Assembly (NCBI GenBank): GCA_040774885.1 | Contig: JAXGTO010000004.1 | Span: forward strand, 14,688 to 78,687 | Source of the DNA: JAXGTO01 sp040774885 | Lineage (GTDB): Bacteria; Actinomycetota; Coriobacteriia; Coriobacteriales; Eggerthellaceae | Reading direction: 5' to 3' | DNA length: 64,000 nt | Part shown: positions 1-8,901 of the stretch, in pieces | Numbering within the stretch: position 1 is the stretch's first letter | Layout of the letters: every line of letters starts with the position of its first letter | The notes under the pieces: generated by a model | The model's input: only the letters and a program-made list of their open reading frames with translations | Databases searched by the model: none | What the model was told of the DNA's origin: nothing | Made by a program: the position numbers and the translations under genes

Positions 1-176
1 ATGGCAACCTCAAGCGCAACCTTCTCATTGACGCACCATTCAGCATACACATCGGATTTGCTGCCGAAGGATTCCATGGTCTCAGTCGAAGGGGTCCCAG
101 GATAGGCAAAGCCGGCACGCGCACCGGCTTCCCAAGCTCCTTGGGCCAAAGCCTCGTTTCCTGAAAGCAATTCCAT
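1..176 (-). CDS. iorA: Indolepyruvate ferredoxin oxidoreductase alpha subunit, N-terminal part (cut by window edge)
   Basis: Only the first ~58 codons lie in the window; the gene continues beyond base 1. The reading starts MELLSGNEALAQGAWEAG and contains the AYPGTPSTE motif and NEKVALEVA. Both are hallmarks of the thiamine-diphosphate IorA subunit, which with IorB converts aryl-2-oxo acids such as indolepyruvate to aryl-acetyl-CoA and reduces ferredoxin in the cytoplasm. The ATG at 176 has a weak AAGG about 10 nt upstream. A strong hairpin (199-226) lies in the leader. The phenylacetate-CoA ligase and ACT gene further upstream on the same strand fit arylacetate metabolism. Confidence 0.85.
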   Translation of the reverse strand, partial: MELLSGNEALAQGAWEAGARAGFAYPGTPSTETMESFGSKSDVYAEWCVNEKVALEVA

Positions 177-198
177 GCAAGGCGACCTTTCAGCACAA

Positions 199-226
199 CG
201 ATCCCGAAGATCTAGCTTCGGGATCG
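199..226 (-). terminator. 11-bp perfect hairpin between the FHA gene and iorA
   Basis: CGATCCCGAAG (199-209) pairs perfectly with CTTCGGGATCG (216-226) around a 6-nt loop. It sits 14 nt after the FHA gene stop and about 20 nt before the iorA start. On the minus strand no U-run follows, so it may be a weak terminator, an attenuator or an mRNA-stabilising hairpin. Confidence 0.5.
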
Positions 227-240
227 AATTGGACGGATGG

Positions 241-687
241 TTAGATGTGATAGAGCAGGCAGAATGCTCCGAACTGAATGATGTCTCCATCATGAAGCTC
301 GGCTTCACTTACATTTTCGTTGTTGATCCAGATTCCGTTGTACGATTCGCAGTCCCTGACTGAGTAACCGCCATTAGAAGGTTCGATGATTCCATGTTCG
401 CGAGAAACAGTCATGTCATTGAGGAATATCTCGCATTTGGGGCTGCGACCGACAACGGAAGGTTTGTCATCGAGCTCGAAAACCATTTCGATTTGGGGCC
501 CCCGCACAATACGCAAAGTCGCTTTGCTGGGAGATGCCGGGGTTTCTTCGGGCACCGGCGTTTTCGCGGGATCGAGATCGATGGGCTGAAAACTCTCGGT
601 GGACCCTGAGAGCTTGAATCCGCATGAGGGGCAAGCAGGCTCATCGCCTGAAAGCGTTGCTCCGCAGATGGGACAAGTATCGCTCAT
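241..687 (-). CDS. Zinc-ribbon and FHA domain protein
   Basis: 148 aa. The N-terminus carries a zinc ribbon with two CPxCG-type knuckles (CPICG near residue 5 and CPSCG near 19). After a Pro/Ser-rich linker (about 30-55) comes a forkhead-associated domain with the expected VVGRSPKCEI, VSREHGII and NGIWIN segments. FHA domains bind phosphothreonine peptides, so this is probably a cytoplasmic target or adaptor of a Ser/Thr kinase. No kinase gene is in the window. The start at 687 has GGAG 8 nt upstream. It follows the carboxypeptidase gene on the same strand, which hints at cell-wall signalling, though this is inference. Confidence 0.85.
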   Translation of the reverse strand: MSDTCPICGATLSGDEPACPSCGFKLSGSTESFQPIDLDPAKTPVPEETPASPSKATLRIVRGPQIEMVFELDDKPSVVGRSPKCEIFLNDMTVSREHGIIEPSNGGYSVRDCESYNGIWINNENVSEAELHDGDIIQFGAFCLLYHI

Positions 688-746
688 AGTTCAGACTCCT
701 TACCAGGTCGCATTTCGTGTAACGACCTTATTGCAAGCATACCGCA

Positions 747-2171
747 TCAGCTGGTGGTTGCGGTCTTATCATTGACGAGCGGCGTTTGGTTGTAGCAAAC
801 GCTTTTCGCCGTGGCCGTATCACCGGAAAAACCGCCGATGAAACGTTGCCACCAGATTCCGATTCCTTCAAAGAGACCTGGCGCGTCAACCGATTCCGCA
901 GCCACAAGGTCAACGGTGGCGATTACCTCGTTTCGCTGCTTGTACGTAATGGTACCGACTTTCTGTCCGGCTTTGACGTTGCCGCTCAAGGACGAATACT
1001 CGACACTCTGGCTGACGTTGCCATCCAAGTCGAAGATCTGCACGGTCTGGGATGGATCGGCAACCGTGGCCTTCACCGTCTTATCGACATAATCGGTATG
1101 AGCAACCTCTGCAACGAGCGGCACGCTGGCTCCTGTCGCATCTGTTGTCGTAGAAGTCGTGTTGATCAGAGAATACTGGACTCGATGCTGATATACCCAA
1201 TCGAACAGGGTTTCGGCATCATCGAAACGTTGTTGTGAATCGGAAGAGCCGAGAACGATGGCATACAAATCACCATCCCCTCGATTTGAAGCTCCAGCGA
1301 AGCAAGCTCCGGCATCCAAAGTGTAGCCCGTTTTTATACCGCAAGCGCCATCGTAGACGCCAATCAGTTCATCAGTGGCCTCCAGCGAAAGCACTGTTGA
1401 TGTGTTTTGCCTGGTGACGGTGATATCTTTGCTACCTTGCGAAACGATGCTGCGAAACGTTTCATTAGACATGGCGTAACGGCACAGAGTGGCAATATCG
1501 GAAGCAGTGGAATGCTGGTCGCCCGCATACTCGTCGGTATCAAGGCCGTGGGGATTGCGATACACCGTATCCGTCATCCCCAATTCTTCAGCTTTCTGGT
1601 TCATCGCGTCCACAAAAGCCTGCGAACAAGCAGCGGCTGATGAGGAATCGCCGCCCTGCGCTTCGAGCAGTTGCGCACCGACCGTTTCAGCGATTGCTTC
1701 TGCGGCGTCGTTTCCCGAGGGGATGAGCAACGCTTCGAGCGCCGTGGAAAGAGGCATGCTGTCGCCGCTCTGCAAAGAGGCGGTTGACTCCCCCACTGCT
1801 GCAGCGGTATCCGAAACGACGACCGTGGTGTTGTCTTCAGCCACGTCAAGGGCAACTACGGCGGTCATGATCTTGGTTATAGAGGCGATTTTGCTCTCAG
1901 AATCCGATTCACGTTCAAAGTACACGTTCCCCGATTCATCGGTGACGATTGCATAAGCGGCATCGATATCGGGACACTGCGAAACGGACAGCCCGAGCTG
2001 CTCTACCGTCTGTCCGCTGACGATATCGGCTTTGCGCACGTCGGCAAACGCCGATGCATCGGGGAAAGCGCAGGAAAAAGCCACTGCCAAAGAGCAAAGC
2101 AGACACAAGAATGCACGTGCGGCCCGAGAGCTGCGCGCAGTGTTGCTGAAAGGTCGATTAAGCGAGAGCAT
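747..2171 (-). CDS. dacF: D-alanyl-D-alanine carboxypeptidase (low-molecular-weight penicillin-binding protein, peptidase S11)
   Basis: About 474 aa from the ATG at 2171; a TTG at 2180 is an alternative start overlapping the previous stop. An N-terminal secretion signal (hydrophobic run about residues 20-35) is followed by the S11 serine-peptidase motifs: SITK at 97-100 (nucleophile S97), SGN at 152-154 and KTG at 280-282. The enzyme trims the terminal D-Ala from peptidoglycan stem peptides outside the membrane. The C-terminal third (about 340-450) fits the beta-sandwich domain of the DacA/PBP5 family, and a hydrophobic segment near the end may anchor it. The start lies one base after the ACT gene stop, so the two are translationally linked. 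Confidence 0.9.
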   Translation of the reverse strand: MLSLNRPFSNTARSSRAARAFLCLLCSLAVAFSCAFPDASAFADVRKADIVSGQTVEQLGLSVSQCPDIDAAYAIVTDESGNVYFERESDSESKIASITKIMTAVVALDVAEDNTTVVVSDTAAAVGESTASLQSGDSMPLSTALEALLIPSGNDAAEAIAETVGAQLLEAQGGDSSSAAACSQAFVDAMNQKAEELGMTDTVYRNPHGLDTDEYAGDQHSTASDIATLCRYAMSNETFRSIVSQGSKDITVTRQNTSTVLSLEATDELIGVYDGACGIKTGYTLDAGACFAGASNRGDGDLYAIVLGSSDSQQRFDDAETLFDWVYQHRVQYSLINTTSTTTDATGASVPLVAEVAHTDYVDKTVKATVADPSQTVQIFDLDGNVSQSVEYSSLSGNVKAGQKVGTITYKQRNEVIATVDLVAAESVDAPGLFEGIGIWWQRFIGGFSGDTATAKSVCYNQTPLVNDKTATTS

Positions 2172-2172
2172 G

Positions 2173-2598
2173 TTAGTCAAGGGCGTAGATCTCCTCGGGT
2201 TTCACCGGTTCGAAGCCGGCAGCAGAAAGAGCGTCTTCGATGCCCTCGTCGTTGATTTTGAGAACATCGACTGCCTTGTTGTCATTGACGCTGAAGCAAT
2301 AGCCGTATTCGATGTTGACGTCTTTGGAATCGAGGAACACCAGAAGCTTGGCGAGTCCGCCCTTCACATTGGGCACGCGAACAGCCAAAACGGGAGTCAA
2401 AGCAGCGCGGTATCCCGCGGACACCAAGGCATCGCGAGCGGCAGCAGGCGTATCGCAGAAAATTCGAGCGACGCCGAAATCGGCGGTATCGGCCAGGAAG
2501 AGGGCGTGCATATTGATGCCGGCATCGGCCACGCATTCGCAGATTCCGGCCAAACGGCCTTCTTCATTCTGCAAAAAAACGGTCAATTGGTCGATCAT
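2173..2598 (-). CDS. Tandem ACT-domain protein (amino-acid-binding regulator)
   Basis: 141 aa. Two ACT-like halves: residues 1-70 start MIDQLTVFLQNEEGRLA with the GRLAGICECVADAGINMHAL pattern, and residues about 70-141 repeat it with VPNVKGGLAKLLVFLDSKDVNIEYGY. It overlaps the phenylacetate-CoA ligase stop by 4 bp (ATGA), so the two are co-translated. Such ACT proteins often sit beside paaK-type ligases in anaerobes, probably sensing an aromatic amino acid or related ligand. That role is inferred from context. There is no catalytic domain. Confidence 0.8.
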   Translation of the reverse strand: MIDQLTVFLQNEEGRLAGICECVADAGINMHALFLADTADFGVARIFCDTPAAARDALVSAGYRAALTPVLAVRVPNVKGGLAKLLVFLDSKDVNIEYGYCFSVNDNKAVDVLKINDEGIEDALSAAGFEPVKPEEIYALD

Positions 2599-3905
2599 AC
2601 GGTCTTCCCTTCTCTCAAGTCGATGATTCTCTTTGCCTTGCCTTCGCTTCGTTCGATGGTCATCGGTTCGACGATTTTTATTTCAACGGCAACCTGGAGA
2701 TTCGCCTTGAGTTCGGCAGCCAACCGATGCTTGAGCTCTTCGAGCTTGCGAATCTCATCGAAGGGGAACTCGGGCACGGGTTCGACCTGAAGCTGAACAT
2801 GGTCGAGCGGTCCTTTGGTGCTTAGCACGATTTGATAATACGGAGTAACCTCGTCGAAGGACGTGATCACTTCTTCGATTTGGCTGGGGAACACATTCAC
2901 GCCGCGAATGATGAGCATGTCGTCAGTGCGGCCCTGGATGCGATCCATGCGGCGAAACGTCCGTCCGCAAGAGCATTCGCCCGGAATGATACGGGATATA
3001 TCGCGCGTACGATAGCGAACCAAAGGGCTGCACTCCTTGCACAGCGTGGTGAACACTACTTCGCCCCATTCGCCATCGGGCACAGGCTGCAGCGTATTGG
3101 GGTCGATGATTTCGATGATGAACTGGTCTTCGTTGACATGGAGTCCGTTTTGAGCCTTGCATTCGCAAGAAACCCCTGGCCCCATTACCTCGGAAAGGCC
3201 ATAGATGTCGCAAACGCGGATTCCGAGCTTCGTCTCGATTTCAGCGCGCATGTTATTGGAGAACGGCTCTGCTCCCATGATTCCACCGGAAATCGGAAAT
3301 TCTTTTGATGGATCGTACCCAGCTTCTATGGCTTTGTTTGCGATAACCAAGGCATAGCTGGGCGTGCAGCACAGGATATCTGTGCCGAAATCCTTCATCA
3401 AGCGAATCTGGCGCTCGGTATTGCCGGTGGACATGGGAAGGACCGTGCAGCCAGCACGCTCTCCGCCATCATGGGCGCCCAAGCCGCCGGTAAACAATCC
3501 ATAGCCATAGCAGACCTGCAGCATGCTGTGCTCAGAGCCGCCAGCCATATGGATGGCGCGAGCGAAGCAATCAGCCCAGTTATCCAAATCGTTTTGCGTG
3601 TAGCCAACAACGGTTGCCGTCCCGGTTGTGCCGCTTGAGCAATGGATGCGGACCACGTCTTCACGCGGTCGAGCAAACAAGCCGAAGGGATAGGCGTCGC
3701 GCATATCCTGCTTGATGGTAAAGGGGAATTTTGCAAGATCTTCCAAACAGGTGATATCTTCAGGCGAAACTCCAGCCGCATCGAATGAATCACGATAAAA
3801 CGGGATGCGATCATAGACGCGCGCAACCAGCTTCTTCAGTCGATACAGTTGCAAGGTACGCAACTGGTCTTGCGGCATGGTTTCGATGTCTTCCTGAAAA
3901 TACAC
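2595..3905 (-). CDS. paaK: Phenylacetate-CoA ligase
   Basis: 436 aa, the usual family length. It activates phenylacetate or a related arylacetate with ATP and CoA (AMP-forming) in the cytoplasm. The ATP/AMP-binding signature SSGTTGTATVVGYT lies near residues 90-104. YGLSEVMGPGVSCEC (about 238-252) and the downstream DMLIIRGVNVFPSQIE hinge also match the adenylate-forming family. It is followed by an ACT gene overlapping by 4 bp, and iorA lies a few genes on. In fermenting anaerobes IorAB and PaaK can act in sequence on aromatic 2-oxo acids, with the ligase possibly running toward acid plus ATP. Direction is inference. Confidence 0.92.
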   Translation of the reverse strand: MYFQEDIETMPQDQLRTLQLYRLKKLVARVYDRIPFYRDSFDAAGVSPEDITCLEDLAKFPFTIKQDMRDAYPFGLFARPREDVVRIHCSSGTTGTATVVGYTQNDLDNWADCFARAIHMAGGSEHSMLQVCYGYGLFTGGLGAHDGGERAGCTVLPMSTGNTERQIRLMKDFGTDILCCTPSYALVIANKAIEAGYDPSKEFPISGGIMGAEPFSNNMRAEIETKLGIRVCDIYGLSEVMGPGVSCECKAQNGLHVNEDQFIIEIIDPNTLQPVPDGEWGEVVFTTLCKECSPLVRYRTRDISRIIPGECSCGRTFRRMDRIQGRTDDMLIIRGVNVFPSQIEEVITSFDEVTPYYQIVLSTKGPLDHVQLQVEPVPEFPFDEIRKLEELKHRLAAELKANLQVAVEIKIVEPMTIERSEGKAKRIIDLREGKTV

Positions 3906-3920
3906 GGGCTTCCTTCCGAT

Positions 3921-6068
3921 TTATGCACTGCCTTTTACGATAATCTCATCTTTGGGGTCGTACGTAGAAGTGAACGAATCTTGATGCAATCGTTGGCCAT
4001 TTTTGTCATCGACCGTGCGAACCACCGTGATGCTGCGGCCATCGGATCCGTTCTGCTTGATATAGGTACTGCCGCTGGCCAACGTGTCATCTGTTTGGAT
4101 GATGGTATCGTAGGCCTCGCCCTGTTCCCAATCGCCGGTTTCGCTGGTCACCACGTATTCGGGGTCAATTCCATATAGTGTAACGGTTACCGAAGTATCG
4201 GTGTAGGAAGTACGCAATAAAACATCGGATGAGCTGTCGTTTTCCCATTGAAGATCGAGATCCGGCCAACTGACGGCAGCATCCCTTCCTGCAGGATAGC
4301 TGGCAATGTAGAGCGAATGATTATGGCGTACTGGAATTGGGTAGCCGGCAACATAGACGGCGTTGAAGACGGTGGTGGCCATCTGGCAGATGCCGCCGCC
4401 GATCGAATCGACGGTTTCACCATCAACTATGGTGCCCGCGGCTTGAAAGCCTTGATCTTCATTGCACTCGCCTGCTATATCCTGGAAAGACCAAGTTCCT
4501 CCGTTGGCCGTGGCAATCGAGTTATTGAGCAAATCGGCAGCCAGATGGATATTGTGATTTCGCGCAGCTGCGCCTGATGTGTACTCGGTGGTATAGGTGG
4601 CGATTTCTGTTATAAGACCATCATCGAGGGCTTCCTGGAAATCGAGCATTTCAGGGATTTCAGCTGAACCCACGTCTATCGTGATGATTCCAGATGTCTC
4701 ATCCGATTCGAAAGCGCGGTCATTGAGAGCATCTATGGCTTCGCCAGATTGGGGTATGGTCCCCTCGGTTCCAGTATGGACCATCATTCCCTCGTCGGTA
4801 TTTTCGAACGTGACGGTTATGCCGTTTCCATCTGTCGAAGCAGCCTTCAGGTTGGTAAGCAGGCTGCTTTTAGCCAAGCCTTGATCGAAGTAAGGCTTCA
4901 GATGCCAAGAACCGGTATCATCTTGCACGACTTCCGTCTCAATCCATGAGCCAAGGGTGGCGCCGTCCGGCTGCCAAACTGATTGGCCGTACGAAAATTC
5001 AACACCGGATGCAATGACGGCATTAACGTGGTCGCAAGCGCTTTGAGCCTCATCATCATTGATGCGCATCGGAGAATACACCGCTTCCGCCACAAAGCCT
5101 TCCGTAGCATCTGAATCAAGAAATGCATGGTCAAGTTGGTCGCAAAGGTCATCTCGGTCAACCATCCAGCCGTCGTGCCCTTGCACAACCGAAGCTTGCG
5201 AGCCCGTTACCGAGATATCGCAGTCTTGCCGCGGGTCGCCGATGGTCTTGTCGATGTCTTCAGCCAGGCTCTCTATGGCTGAAGAATTGTATTGGGCATG
5301 GGGCTGGACATCGTAGCCGAAGAAATACGCAGCGATACGGGCCCACAAGCCTCCATCGGTCCTACCCACTGAAAGGGCATCTTGCGCAGCTCGTTGGGCA
5401 TCGAATCGAGCTTGGAGAATATCCGAATCGGTTACCCAAGATGTCGTTTGGCTTCTCGCCTGATCTGTAGAGATTTCCTCATCAGCAGAATTCAGACCAT
5501 CTGAGCCGGCATCGCCCTTCTGCATGGCCTCGTCATCAGAATAGATGGCAACAGAGCTCTGTTGCATACGGGGTCCGTATGCTTCGGCCAGCGCAGTCTC
5601 GGCTTCTTGCTCGGTCATACCCCCAACCGACACACCGCCCACCGTCACGCCCTGATAGATATGGCCATCGGTGACGACGGCATCGACGCCGAAGCCCACC
5701 AGAAGCACCAAGACCACCACTACCGCAACGAAAGCCTTTCGAGATGTTCGGAACAGCCAGGCAAACCAGTGCGCCAGACTGCGGACGATGAACCCAAGAC
5801 CCGATAAAACAGCTCGAACGACAGCAAGAAGGAATGCGCCAACCTTTGCGAAAACGGAGGAACCGCTGGAAGTGCCCGAAGACCGCTTTGAGGTACCGTT
5901 TTGAGAGCTTTCCGACCAAAGCCCGGCTGAAATGTTTTGAGAGCCGGGAGATGCCGCGCGCGCAGATGCGCCAGAACTCCTTTTTCTTGCCGGAGCTGAA
6001 GAAGGAGATTGGTGGGATCGGTTGGCGTTGCGGACGGTGGGACGTTTTCTTGGAGTGTTTCCAGCCAT
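3921..6068 (-). CDS. VanW-family envelope protein with peptidoglycan-binding-like domains
   Basis: 715 aa. Residues 1-75 are basic and Ser/Arg-rich, followed by a transmembrane anchor at about 110-132 (hydrophobic VAVVVVLVLLVGFGV). The outer part holds YoaR-like putative peptidoglycan-binding segments (about 150-470) and a VanW domain (about 490-650) with GGTWSFQDIAG, GGGICQMATTVFNAV and HNHSLYIASYPAGRDA. The biochemical role of VanW proteins is unknown. They occur in Gram-positive cell envelopes and a few vancomycin-resistance clusters. This one is not in a resistance cluster, so no resistance function is claimed. It ends 15 nt before paaK. Confidence 0.85.
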   Translation of the reverse strand: MAGNTPRKRPTVRNANRSHQSPSSAPARKRSSGASARAASPGSQNISAGLWSESSQNGTSKRSSGTSSGSSVFAKVGAFLLAVVRAVLSGLGFIVRSLAHWFAWLFRTSRKAFVAVVVVLVLLVGFGVDAVVTDGHIYQGVTVGGVSVGGMTEQEAETALAEAYGPRMQQSSVAIYSDDEAMQKGDAGSDGLNSADEEISTDQARSQTTSWVTDSDILQARFDAQRAAQDALSVGRTDGGLWARIAAYFFGYDVQPHAQYNSSAIESLAEDIDKTIGDPRQDCDISVTGSQASVVQGHDGWMVDRDDLCDQLDHAFLDSDATEGFVAEAVYSPMRINDDEAQSACDHVNAVIASGVEFSYGQSVWQPDGATLGSWIETEVVQDDTGSWHLKPYFDQGLAKSSLLTNLKAASTDGNGITVTFENTDEGMMVHTGTEGTIPQSGEAIDALNDRAFESDETSGIITIDVGSAEIPEMLDFQEALDDGLITEIATYTTEYTSGAAARNHNIHLAADLLNNSIATANGGTWSFQDIAGECNEDQGFQAAGTIVDGETVDSIGGGICQMATTVFNAVYVAGYPIPVRHNHSLYIASYPAGRDAAVSWPDLDLQWENDSSSDVLLRTSYTDTSVTVTLYGIDPEYVVTSETGDWEQGEAYDTIIQTDDTLASGSTYIKQNGSDGRSITVVRTVDDKNGQRLHQDSFTSTYDPKDEIIVKGSA

Positions 6069-6077
6069 GGCAAGACG

Positions 6078-6737
6078 CTATCGATCATCTGGGAGGCGTT
6101 TGGCCTCCCCCACCCGTCGAAGTGCCGTTGACACATAGTGGCATGTTGTGTAAACCGCCAAGCCAAGCCCTGCGTACACGAACCATATTCCCCACGAGAC
6201 AGCTTGGCCGTTGAATCCAGGCAACCAGCTCCAGTCGCACCAACCCAGACCCGCTAAAAGCGGCCAATCAAGGAGCAAGCCCGCAAATCCAACGAACAGA
6301 AAGGTAGTGGCAACTTTGCCAGCATAGACCACCGCAACGCGCACATTGTAGCGTTTGAGGATGTAACTGCCCCCCAAAAGCAGCGAGCCATCACGCAGCA
6401 GCACCACAACGATGATCCAAAGTGGCAAGCGACCGACGAAAAAGAGCCCAGCGACTCCTGAAATCATGAGAATGCGATCGACGGCGGGATCGAGCAACTG
6501 CCCCAAACGCGATACCTGATGGGTGCGTCGGGCAATTTGCCCATCAACCCAATCAGTGCTGGCAGCAACGGCGAAAAGAACCGTTGCTGCTAGATTTTGC
6601 CCGTTGAATAGCAACACCAAGAAAGCCGGGACCATGCACAAGCGAATGAATGATATGACATTGGGTACCGTGAAGACCTTGTCAATGGGCTCGTCGAGTC
6701 CTATTTGAGGTTCATTATCCTGGTGCGTTTGAGGCAT
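6078..6737 (-). CDS. CDP-alcohol phosphatidyltransferase (PgsA-like)
   Basis: 219 aa from the ATG at 6737, which has AGGG about 10 nt upstream; an ATG at 6794 lacks a ribosome binding site. The CDP-OH-P signature DxxDGxxAR(x8)GxxxDxxxD is intact (DWVDGQIARR, then GQLLDPAVDR, about residues 60-90). About five membrane segments follow. It transfers a phosphatidyl group from CDP-diacylglycerol to an alcohol. Phosphatidylglycerophosphate synthase is most likely, but the exact acceptor cannot be read from sequence. It lies 9 nt upstream of the VanW-family gene on the same strand. Confidence 0.85.
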   Translation of the reverse strand: MPQTHQDNEPQIGLDEPIDKVFTVPNVISFIRLCMVPAFLVLLFNGQNLAATVLFAVAASTDWVDGQIARRTHQVSRLGQLLDPAVDRILMISGVAGLFFVGRLPLWIIVVVLLRDGSLLLGGSYILKRYNVRVAVVYAGKVATTFLFVGFAGLLLDWPLLAGLGWCDWSWLPGFNGQAVSWGIWFVYAGLGLAVYTTCHYVSTALRRVGEAKRLPDDR

Positions 6738-6868
6738 GTTCAATATCCCTTTGCGCAGAATCGGGCGCGCAACGCGCACCCGATTCGCATTCACGTACGT
6801 TTTCGTTTGCCGGCAAAGGGCACAAAGCCATTGACGGCACGCAACTCAGTTTACCAGCAAGCAGTCGA

Positions 6869-7237
6869 TCATGCCTCCGATTTTGCTGCTTGGGCAACCT
6901 CTGACTTCGAAAAAACATCGAGCGTCTTTTCGGTGGCCGGCTTCCAATAATCTGGATTCATCGTAAGGCAGTGCTTGGGACATTCACGTACGCATGTTCC
7001 ACATTGCACGCAACGGAATCGATTGATGGTCCACGTGCCCGCCGCCTTGTCGACGGTTATGGCACCGGAGGGGCAGCGCTTGGAGCAAATCCCACAGCTG
7101 ATGCAATCTTCGATGTCGATAACCACATGCCCTTTGAGACCTTTAGGTTGAGGTTTTGTTTGGAATGGATAGAGTGTGGTCTCAGGCGTTCCGAACAAAG
7201 ATTTCAGGGTCATCTTTCCCAATTTGAAGCTTCCCAT
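6869..7237 (-). CDS. echF: Ech hydrogenase, 2[4Fe-4S] ferredoxin-like subunit
   Basis: 122 aa. Two [4Fe-4S] motifs of the NuoI/EchF type: CISCGICSKRCP (about 43-54) and CVQCGTCVRECP (about 74-85). In Ech-type complexes this subunit passes electrons between soluble ferredoxin and the membrane-bound hydrogenase. It is the last gene of the six-gene ech operon, starting 6 nt after echE, with GGAAAGGTAGG upstream of the start. The C-terminus is an Ala/Lys-rich tail of about 25 residues. Family assignment follows from the motifs together with the neighbouring subunits. Confidence 0.9.
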   Translation of the reverse strand: MGSFKLGKMTLKSLFGTPETTLYPFQTKPQPKGLKGHVVIDIEDCISCGICSKRCPSGAITVDKAAGTWTINRFRCVQCGTCVRECPKHCLTMNPDYWKPATEKTLDVFSKSEVAQAAKSEA

Positions 7238-7243
7238 GGGTTC

Positions 7244-8332
7244 CTACCTTTCCGTGCAGCTGATGCAGGGGTCGATGGTCAAGACGATCATGTTGACGTC
7301 TGCCAACTCGCACCCGGCCAGCGCCGTAGCCATACCGGCTAGATTTTGGCTGGTAGGCGTTCGCATGCGCATGCGCTCAAGATACTTGGTTCCGTTGCCG
7401 AGCGCATAGTAATAGCACTCGCCGCGCGGCTGTTCGAAGATATTGCAGCTCTGCTCGCCAGCTGGAATGGGACCCTTGACCGGAGCGACGATATCGCCAT
7501 CGGGGATGGTTTCCAAGAGCTCGCGAATGATGGCAATGGACTGGACAACCTCAAGCGCACGCACCTTCACGCGTGCATAGCAGTCGCCATCAGTGTCGAG
7601 AACCGGTTGGAAATCGCTCAAATAACCATAGGCACCATTGCCGTTGCAGCGTACGTCATTGTTGACGTTGCTGGCACGGGCGAATGGTCCCACCGTTCCC
7701 AGCGCAGCTGCTTGCTCTTGCGTCAGACACCCAACCCCCACCAGGCGGTTCTTTACAGACGAATCCTTGAGGAAGGCGTTGCATATCTGATCGTATTCTG
7801 ATTCGAGACTGTCGAGTTTTTCCTTGATCATCTGAATCTGCGCAGCATCGAAATCGCGCGCCATACCTCCTACCAGCACAGCGGAAAGAATAACGCGGCC
7901 GCCCGTTGTTGCCTCGAAGATGTCGAGCACGCGCTCGCGCAAGCGCCATGTATGCATGAAAAGGCTCTCGTATCCGAACGCATCTGCCGCAAGCCCCATC
8001 CACAGCAGATGAGAATGCATACGCGACAATTCATGCAGGATGACGCGAAGATATTCAGCTCGCTTCGGAATCTCGACGCCCATCAATCGCTCAATGGTCT
8101 CTGCGTAACCCATGGAATGGCCGAAAGCGCAGATTCCGCAGATGCGTTCCGCGATGTAAATGAACTGGTTGTAATCACGCGTTTCGACGAGCTTCTCGAG
8201 CCCACGATGCACGAATCCGATTTGAGGGAGCGCTTCAACGACCGTTTCATCTTCAACAACAAGGTCGAGATGGAGCGGCTCGGGTAAAACGGGATGCTGA
8301 GGGCCGAAGGGAATGACCGTTGCCTTACCCAT
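7244..8332 (-). CDS. echE: Ech [NiFe]-hydrogenase large subunit
   Basis: 362 aa. Both nickel-binding motifs are intact: ERICGIC with C65 and C68, and the C-terminal DPCISCTER with C356 and C359. This separates a real hydrogenase from the related NuoD or Fpo subunits. It forms the [NiFe] site that interconverts H2 with protons and electrons on the cytoplasmic face. The protein ends three residues after the last ligand, so there is no C-terminal extension to cleave. The start codon overlaps the echD stop by one base (TAATG). The fold and gene order match group 4 Ech hydrogenases. Maturation genes (hyp) are not in the window. Confidence 0.93.
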   Translation of the reverse strand: MGKATVIPFGPQHPVLPEPLHLDLVVEDETVVEALPQIGFVHRGLEKLVETRDYNQFIYIAERICGICAFGHSMGYAETIERLMGVEIPKRAEYLRVILHELSRMHSHLLWMGLAADAFGYESLFMHTWRLRERVLDIFEATTGGRVILSAVLVGGMARDFDAAQIQMIKEKLDSLESEYDQICNAFLKDSSVKNRLVGVGCLTQEQAAALGTVGPFARASNVNNDVRCNGNGAYGYLSDFQPVLDTDGDCYARVKVRALEVVQSIAIIRELLETIPDGDIVAPVKGPIPAGEQSCNIFEQPRGECYYYALGNGTKYLERMRMRTPTSQNLAGMATALAGCELADVNMIVLTIDPCISCTER

Positions 8333-8901
8333 TACTCATCACCGCCCTTCTGCTTTTCTGCGTCTCGCTTGGCTTTTGCCTCCATGGCTGCACGGACCTT
8401 GGCGGCTTTCTCTGGATCCATGGAAGCAAGTTTTGCCTCCATGGCATCATTGTCAACTTTGCCAACATCGGCATTACCGGCTTCTTTAGCCGCTTTCGCC
8501 TTCGCTATCTTGGCTGCCTTTTCGCGGGCAGCCTTTTGAGCGGGCGAAATGACGGTCATCGGTTCTTTTTCGGCAACCTTGTAGAAATTGCCGTCGAAGT
8601 CGAGTGCCATGTCATGCACGTCAACTCCGAACAAATCATGTGCTTCGTTCTCGAAAGGGAACACCGAAAGAAACAGGTTCTGTATCGAGGGGATGGCGGT
8701 AGATTTTTGGACGCCGCGGATGCGGTAGTTCTCGATAGTACCCTCAAGCTCGTAGGTATACGTCAAATCGATGCCTTGCTCGGTATTGCAGCACAGCATC
8801 TGAACGCAACGCCATCCTTGATCATGCTTTTCGGTTGCCGTCGGCACAAGGCGATCGAGGGCGATGTCTTGGTAGGATATCTGAAGCGGCATTCCAATCA
8901 C
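8332..8901 (-). CDS. echD: Ech hydrogenase NuoC-like subunit with a long Ala/Lys-rich tail
   Basis: 189 aa. Residues 1-120 match the NuoC/EchD 30-kDa fold (DLTYTYELEGTIENYRI, and SVFPFENEAHDLFGVDVHDM near 80-100). Residues about 122-189 form a charged Ala/Lys/Glu-rich helix-like extension not expected in the family core. It probably stabilises contacts with EchC and EchE. It overlaps echC by 4 bp (ATGA) and echE by 1 bp, so the three genes are tightly coupled. The tail is described further under findings. Confidence 0.88.
   Translation of the reverse strand: MIGMPLQISYQDIALDRLVPTATEKHDQGWRCVQMLCCNTEQGIDLTYTYELEGTIENYRIRGVQKSTAIPSIQNLFLSVFPFENEAHDLFGVDVHDMALDFDGNFYKVAEKEPMTVISPAQKAAREKAAKIAKAKAAKEAGNADVGKVDNDAMEAKLASMDPEKAAKVRAAMEAKAKRDAEKQKGGDE

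Noticed and set aside
3921..6068. Vancomycin-resistance gene
   Set aside because: VanW proteins are common in Gram-positive genomes without resistance. No vanHAX or vanRS genes accompany it.
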